NCBI GenBank assembly: GCA_048421225.1
Contig: DBFNRV010000094.1
Coordinates: forward strand, 1 to 8,568
DNA length: 8,568 nucleotides
Reading direction: 5' to 3'
From: UMGS946 sp048421225
Lineage (GTDB): Bacteria; Bacillota; Clostridia; Christensenellales; CAG-138
Shown here: piece after piece, positions 6,308 to 8,568 of the stretch
Position numbering within the stretch: the first letter of the stretch is position 1
How the letters are laid out: each line of letters opens with the position of its first letter
Position numbers and translations under genes: made by a program
The notes under the pieces: generated by a model
Databases searched by the model: none
Told to the model about the DNA's origin: nothing
What the model saw: the letters and a program-made list of their open reading frames with translations, nothing else

Positions 6308-6390
6308 AGTTTTTCCGTACGCGTTCGCTCACCGCTCACGCGTCCGTAAGGTGTAATTTTAGCCGCGCATGTCGGCTGTGCCTCCGGCGG

Positions 6391-6422
6391 CTTAGAACCT
6401 TTTTTGCAAAAAAGGTTCTAAG
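6391..6422. repeat. 32-bp perfect palindrome, right copy
   Basis: Identical to 479-510: CTTAGAACCTTTTTTG plus its immediate reverse complement. It joins the terminator-bearing segment to the first tandem unit, as in the left block. Confidence 0.95.
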
Positions 6423-6574
6423 AACTCCAAAAAATACAAAGGGGTAATATAGACTTAGGAGCATCATCCAAAAAAAGTAAAATCTATCAAAAATCAGCGG
6501 CATGTACGGTGATTTTTGATACCTTGAGAGCGAAATATGGCCTGATAGCTGCTTGCAGCCGAAGGTCATATTTT

Positions 6575-6690
6575 GCGGGTAGAACTCGTAATGCGCTGAT
6601 TAAGCGCATTACGAATCGCCTATGGCGATTTTGCGGGTAAAACTCGCGTTGCGCTGAGCAAGCGCGACGCGAATCGCCTATGGCGATAAG
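6575..6690 (+). repeat. 58-bp stem-loop modules 1 and 2
   Basis: Two consecutive 58-bp modules (6575-6632, 6633-6690) share GCGGGTARAACTC, an 11-bp stem with a 5-nt loop, then GAATCGCCTATGGCGAT. The first stem is CGTAATGCGCT / AGCGCATTACG. The second is CGCGTTGCGCT / AGCGCGACGCG, with one U-G wobble when read as plus-strand RNA. Confidence 0.85.
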
Positions 6691-6841
6691 AACTCCAAAA
6701 AATGCGGAGGGATAATATAGACTTTGTAGCATCATCCCAAAAGTATAATCCATCAAAATCCGGCGGCATGTACGCCGGATTTTTGATACCTTGAGAGCGA
6801 AATATGGCCTGACCGCCGCCTGCGGCCGAAGGTCATATTTT

Positions 6842-6957
6842 GCGGGTAAAACTCGCGTTGCGCTGAGCAAGCGCGACGCGAATCGCCTATGGCGATTTTG
6901 CGGGTAGAACTCGTAATGCGCTGATTAAGCGCATTACGAATCGCCTATGGCGATAAG
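6842..6957 (+). repeat. 58-bp stem-loop modules 3 and 4 (order swapped)
   Basis: Modules 6842-6899 and 6900-6957 carry the same two stems as 6575-6690 but in the opposite order, CGCGTTGCGCT first and CGTAATGCGCT second. The last bases of each position (TTTT at the first, TAAG at the second) stay with the position, not the stem type. Confidence 0.85.
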
Positions 6958-7060
6958 AACTCCAAAAAATGCAGAGAGGATAATATAGGTTTGGAAGCAT
7001 CACCCTAAATCTTTAATCCATCAAAGATCAACGGAAATAACTTGGATTGTACTTCTAAGT

Positions 7061-7128
7061 TAAGCTTTTGGATTTTTATATTGATGAGATTACGTAATCG
7101 AAGCCGCAAGAACTTAATTACAGTCGAG
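7061..7128. other. Short gap with a 12-bp palindrome
   Basis: This stretch lies between the repeat block and the stop of the XRE gene at 7129. GATTACGTAATC (7088-7099) is a perfect palindrome. Nothing else is recognised; no T-run terminator for the XRE gene is seen. Confidence 0.4.
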
Positions 7129-7344
7129 TCAGCGGCGCTTTGGGTCGTCGGACCTGCCGACAAGGTAGTCGAGCGACACGTCGAAGTAGTCGGCTAGAGC
7201 GATGAGGGAATCATAAGCTGGTTTACGCCTTCCAGATTCATAATTTTGAATTGCAACTTCGCTTAACCCAAGCTCATGGGCAAGCATTTTCTGTGTAAGA
7301 TCGTAGGACCTTCTCATCTGTATAAGGCGTAAAGAAAAATTCAT
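7129..7344 (-). CDS. XRE-family transcriptional regulator (intact, first of three)
   Basis: The 71-residue product (from ATG 7344) is essentially one Cro/C1-type helix-turn-helix domain. LTQKMLAHELGLSEVAIQNY (residues 16-35) spans helices 2-3, with the recognition helix at SEVAIQNYESG. It ends with DSLIALADYFDVSLDYLVGRSDDPKRR. It is a predicted cytoplasmic DNA-binding regulator with no sensor domain. The start is uncertain: ATG 7344 has a weak GGAT before it, while ATG 7362 (77 residues) and TTG 7374 (81 residues) are in frame without a clear ribosome site. Upstream lies a pair of dyads (7367-7412), a good candidate for autoregulation. Its 3' end shares 47 identical bases (7142-7188) with the next gene, whereas the N-terminal two-thirds are unrelated at DNA level. 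Confidence 0.85.
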   Translation of the reverse strand: MNFSLRLIQMRRSYDLTQKMLAHELGLSEVAIQNYESGRRKPAYDSLIALADYFDVSLDYLVGRSDDPKRR

Positions 7345-7361
7345 TTTTTTATCCAAAGCCA

Positions 7362-7390
7362 TTGACACTAACAATCGTTTGTGTTAAAGT
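7362..7390 (+). promoter_or_regulatory. Outward plus-strand promoter overlapping the XRE operator
   Basis: A perfect TTGACA (7362-7367), a 17-nt spacer, then TAAAGT (7385-7390) with an extended TG at 7382-7383. It overlaps the dyad 7367-7382, so the XRE protein could repress it. No credible plus-strand gene follows before 8401. Confidence 0.5.
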
Positions 7391-7412
7391 AGTTTTACTA
7401 ACGATTGTTAGT
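7367..7412. promoter_or_regulatory. Paired dyad operators of the XRE gene
   Basis: ACTAACAATCGTTTGT (7367-7382) and ACTAACGATTGTTAGT (7397-7412) are near-palindromes whose centres are 30 bp apart. CACTAACAATCGTT (7366-7379) and AACGATTGTTAGTG (7399-7412) are exact reverse complements. Two 16-bp dyads about three helical turns apart, next to a lone XRE gene, fit cooperative autorepression. Binding by this protein is an inference. Confidence 0.6.
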
Positions 7413-7524
7413 GAAGTTATTTGGTCAACATATAAGGTTCATGTATGTTCAACATGGAATAATCCACGCTGCATGGACAAAGCCTTAGTATTTAGTTTAA
7501 CACGCAATCGGCCAAGCAGTCAAG

Positions 7525-7752
7525 TCAGTGGCGCTTAGGGTCGTCGGACCTGCCGACAAGGTAGTCGAGCGACACGTCGAAGTAATCTGCCAGGGCGATG
7601 AGCACATCCGCTGAAACAGCCCTGTTCGCACTCTCTATGCGGCTGATCGTTGCCTTTGTAACGCCAAGCTGATTGCCAAGTTTAGTTTGGCTTAACCCCT
7701 TTTGACGCCGAAGCGAGGCAACATTTCGACCGAAAATTTCTTTTGGAAACAT
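7525..7752 (-). CDS. XRE-family transcriptional regulator (intact, second of three)
   Basis: The 75-residue single-domain Cro/C1-type HTH protein has LSQTKLGNQLGVTKATISRI (residues 20-39) as helices 2-3 and the recognition helix TKATISRIESA. It ends with ADVLIALADYFDVSLDYLVGRSDDPKRH. ATG 7752 has a good AGGGGA ribosome site about 7 nt upstream. It is a predicted cytoplasmic DNA-binding protein of unknown target. From its last 28 or so codons through about 7 bases past the stop (7518-7611) the DNA is almost identical to the pseudogene at 7944-8186: two substitutions and one single-base indel. The N-terminal regions are different. It is transcribed in the same direction as the XRE gene at 7129, with 150 nt between them. 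Confidence 0.88.
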   Translation of the reverse strand: MFPKEIFGRNVASLRRQKGLSQTKLGNQLGVTKATISRIESANRAVSADVLIALADYFDVSLDYLVGRSDDPKRH

Positions 7753-7762
7753 AATAATCCCC

Positions 7763-7791
7763 TTGACAATTACCTAGCAGGCAACTATACT
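7763..7791 (+). promoter_or_regulatory. Strong outward plus-strand promoter upstream of the second XRE gene
   Basis: TTGACA (7763-7768), a 17-nt spacer, then TATACT (7786-7791). The promoter begins only about 10 bp upstream of the XRE start and points away from it. A pair of TTACCTA / TAGGTAA arms (about 7770-7776 and 7813-7819) frames it and could be an operator. Downstream there is only a 31-codon frame, so the gene it served may be lost or non-coding. Confidence 0.55.
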
Positions 7792-7857
7792 ATAATACAG
7801 GCGATTGACTTTTAGGTAACAAACCTTTAGTTAAATCACGCTGCATTAATTTAAATA

Positions 7858-7900
7858 TAGAGTAATCTCGCAGAATAGAGAAAACCTTATGTTTACTCTA
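7858..7900. other. Dyad structure in the gap between XRE genes
   Basis: TAGAGTAA (7858-7865) and TTACTCTA (7893-7900) are exact reverse complements, with an inner TCTC...GAGA pair. It lies downstream of the plus-strand promoter at 7763-7791. It may be part of an untranslated RNA or an operator; the evidence is weak. Confidence 0.3.
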
Positions 7901-7943
7901 CTTAACGACGTTAAAGGTGAGCAACTAGAATCCAATTTACAGC

Positions 7944-8186
7944 TTAACATGCAAACGTCGGTACAGTCAAGTCAGTGCGCTTAGGGTCGTCGGGCCTGCC
8001 GACAAGGTAGTCGGGCGACACGTCGAAGTAATCTGCCAGGGCGATGAGCACATCCGCCGTAGGCTAGCGCTCTCCATGTTCATAACGCTGATAGGTCCAA
8101 AGGGGGCGGTCGACGGATGAAGCAATATCCTTCTGCAACTTACTCCGGCTTTGTTTAAGTTCAGCCAGCCTATCGCCTAATGTCAT
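7944..8186 (-). pseudogene. XRE-family regulator pseudogene (third of three)
   Basis: From ATG 8186, with GGGAGG 7 nt upstream, the frame reads MTLGDRLAELKQSRSKLQKD through YQRYEHGER. An in-frame TAG at 8064-8066 stops it at 40 residues, just after the recognition helix. Past the stop the same frame continues with PTADVLIALADYFDVSPDYLVGRPDDPKR, the shared XRE tail. A missing base compared with the neighbour at 7525 shifts the frame past the normal stop and adds TDLTVPTFAC before TAA at 7944-7946. The amber codon sits where a Lys or similar codon is expected (GRRKP in the first XRE gene), so one substitution could explain it. The two L/S-to-P changes in the tail support relaxed selection. A 40-residue HTH fragment could still be made, but a full regulator could not without stop suppression. 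Confidence 0.8.
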
Positions 8187-8225
8187 AACAGGCCTCCCGT
8201 TATAATCTTTAAAATGGCCTTCACA

Positions 8226-8270
8226 TGACAATACGGTCACGATATTATGAGCTTGACGACAGTATGGTCG
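8226..8270. promoter_or_regulatory. Two dyad operator-like sites between divergent XRE genes
   Basis: TGACAATACGGTCA (8226-8239) and CGACAGTATGGTCG (8257-8270) are related 14-mers. Each has 4-bp inverted arms around a 6-bp centre. The outermost base pair changes in both arms together (T/A versus C/G), so symmetry is kept. Their centres are 31 bp apart. They lie in the divergent gap between the pseudogene and the plus-strand XRE gene at 8401. Confidence 0.55.
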
Positions 8271-8277
8271 TATGAAC

Positions 8278-8289
8278 TATAGCGCTATA
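8278..8289. promoter_or_regulatory. 12-bp perfect palindrome in the divergent XRE gap
   Basis: TATAGCGCTATA is fully symmetric and lies eight bases beyond the second dyad at 8257-8270. It could be a further operator, possibly for the regulator encoded at 8401. No clear -35/-10 pair for that gene is visible; TATACT at 8347-8352 is the best -10 candidate. Confidence 0.4.
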
Positions 8290-8400
8290 AAGATCACATT
8301 TCGACATCGGAATTCATATGCACATAGTCTATTTAGCTACATTATATATACTAACATAATACACCAAACCAGGTCAAGTGGGAGTAGAGGAGGAATTCGG

Positions 8401-8568
8401 ATGAACAGGTATGAAAAACTCAGGGAGTTAAGAGAGGACGCGGGGATAAGCCAGCAAAGGCTTTCCGAATACCTGTGCGTGCATCAGACTACGTATTCTG
8501 AGTATGAGCTGGGTAAGATCAACGTACCTGTTGAAGTATTTATAAAGCTATCCAGGCTTTATGGGGTA
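8401..8568 (+). CDS. XRE-family regulator, 5' part (continues off the right edge or at base 78)
   Basis: ATG 8401 is preceded by AGGAGG (8388-8393) at 7-nt spacing. The 56 visible residues start MNRYEKLRELREDAGISQQR and contain the HTH helices ISQQRLSEYLCVHQTTYSEY (16-35), then ELGKINVPVEVFIKLSRLYG. The frame is open at the edge. Since 8492-8568 equals 1-77, the continuation at 78-158 would finish an 82-residue regulator ending ERLGRP. It is transcribed divergently from the XRE pseudogene across a 214-nt gap rich in dyads, the usual layout for autoregulated switches. Targets are unknown. It is a confident XRE protein; its continuity across the window ends is inferred. Confidence 0.88.
   Translation, partial: MNRYEKLRELREDAGISQQRLSEYLCVHQTTYSEYELGKINVPVEVFIKLSRLYGV
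8492..8568. repeat. 77-bp terminal direct repeat, right copy
   Basis: Identical to bases 1-77 and in the same reading frame of an XRE gene. Merging the two copies gives an 8,491-bp circle. Confidence 0.95.

Larger units (their letters stand above)
6420..7030 (+). repeat. Tandem repeat units of 268, 267 and about 75 bp
   Basis: Each unit opens with AAGAACTCCAAAAAAT, at 6420, 6688 and 6955. Units 1 and 2 continue with a GATAATATAG-type segment, the ATCAAAAATC hairpin (6486-6520; 6752-6787), ACCTTGAGAGCGAAATATGG, the ATATGGCCT hairpin (6535-6571; 6802-6838) and two 58-bp modules. Unit 3 breaks off after CATCAAAGATCAACGG. A similar truncated half-unit, with CATCAAAAATCAACGG, is on the minus strand of the left block near 400-425. 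The inner stem of the ATATGGCCT hairpin is GCTGC/GCAGC in unit 1 and GCCGC/GCGGC in unit 2, a compensatory change. Confidence 0.85.
6241..7060 (+). repeat. Right palindromic repeat block with tandem 268-bp units
   Basis: This non-coding block fills the convergent gap between gcvPB and the XRE gene at 7129. After a 22-bp segment (6241-6262) that is repeated exactly at 6379-6400, it carries a GCC-ATA-GGC hairpin, the gcv terminator, an ACGCGT-flanked segment, AGGTGTAATTTT, an AGCCG...CGGCT hairpin, the 32-bp palindrome and then the tandem units. It matches 159-648 in inverted orientation. Translations of its open frames are repetitive and look like by-products of the repeats. Confidence 0.85.

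Noticed and set aside
6336..6870. Minus-strand open frames of 77 and 127 codons in the right repeat block
   Set aside because: Their translations repeat the same phrases (LPAKYDLR..., PYFALKVSKI) because they run through the tandem hairpin units; no ribosome site or domain.
6420..7030. CRISPR array
   Set aside because: The repeats are long, adjacent hairpin modules without regular unique spacers, and no cas gene is present.
159..7060. Composite transposon bounded by the two inverted repeat blocks
   Set aside because: The blocks are diverged, unequal in length and modular; no transposase, no terminal target duplication seen. Kept as a repeat family instead.
7889..7984. 31-codon plus-strand frame downstream of the promoter at 7763
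   Set aside because: Weak ribosome site, no domain, and its end overlaps the XRE pseudogene's tail antisense.
1..8568. tRNA, rRNA or plasmid replication and mobilisation genes
   Set aside because: None recognised on either strand.

Overview
The window reads as a piece of a low-to-mid-GC Bacillota genome, most likely an uncultured anaerobic Clostridia member. The glycine decarboxylase P-protein is split into two subunits (gcvPA, gcvPB), ribosome binding sites are strong AGGAGG types, and the short XRE regulators end in the LDYLVGRSDDPKR-type tail common in Clostridia. This placement is inferred from gene content only.

Layout: (1) 1-158 is the 3' part of an XRE-type regulator gene. (2) 159-648 is a block of palindromic repeats. 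(3) 649-1107, minus strand, encodes a small lipoprotein of unknown function. (4) 1108-1776 is a divergent, mostly AT-rich intergenic region with a DnaA-box-like cluster, a GC-rich dyad and a good sigma-A promoter for gcvT. (5) 1777-6239 is the glycine cleavage operon gcvT-gcvH-gcvPA-gcvPB, closed by an intrinsic terminator at 6282-6307. (6) 6241-about 7060 is a second palindromic repeat block, homologous to the first but inverted. (7) 7129-8186, minus strand, holds three tandem XRE-type genes (two intact, one pseudogene) with nearly identical 3' ends. (8) 8401-8568, plus strand, is the 5' part of an XRE gene that runs off the window.

The last 77 bases (8492-8568) are identical to the first 77. 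Joining the ends through this overlap gives one intact 82-residue XRE protein and an 8,491-bp circle. Exact 77-base end overlap is also what a k=77 de Bruijn assembler leaves on a closed loop. The sequence may therefore be a circular molecule, a tandemly amplified chromosomal segment, or a repeat-induced graph loop. No replication, mobilisation or transposase gene is visible.

The four gcv genes encode the T, H and P proteins, which oxidatively cleave glycine to CO2, ammonia and methylene-tetrahydrofolate. The L-protein and lipoylation enzymes are not here. Both repeat blocks lie in convergent gene junctions. They are built of hairpin modules whose stems vary with compensatory changes, and the only non-Watson-Crick pairs are G-U when each block is read outward from the gcv side. 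That points to RNA-level structure. The XRE cluster shows domain-scale mosaicism, dyad operators spaced 30-31 bp apart, and outward-facing promoters with no gene behind them.
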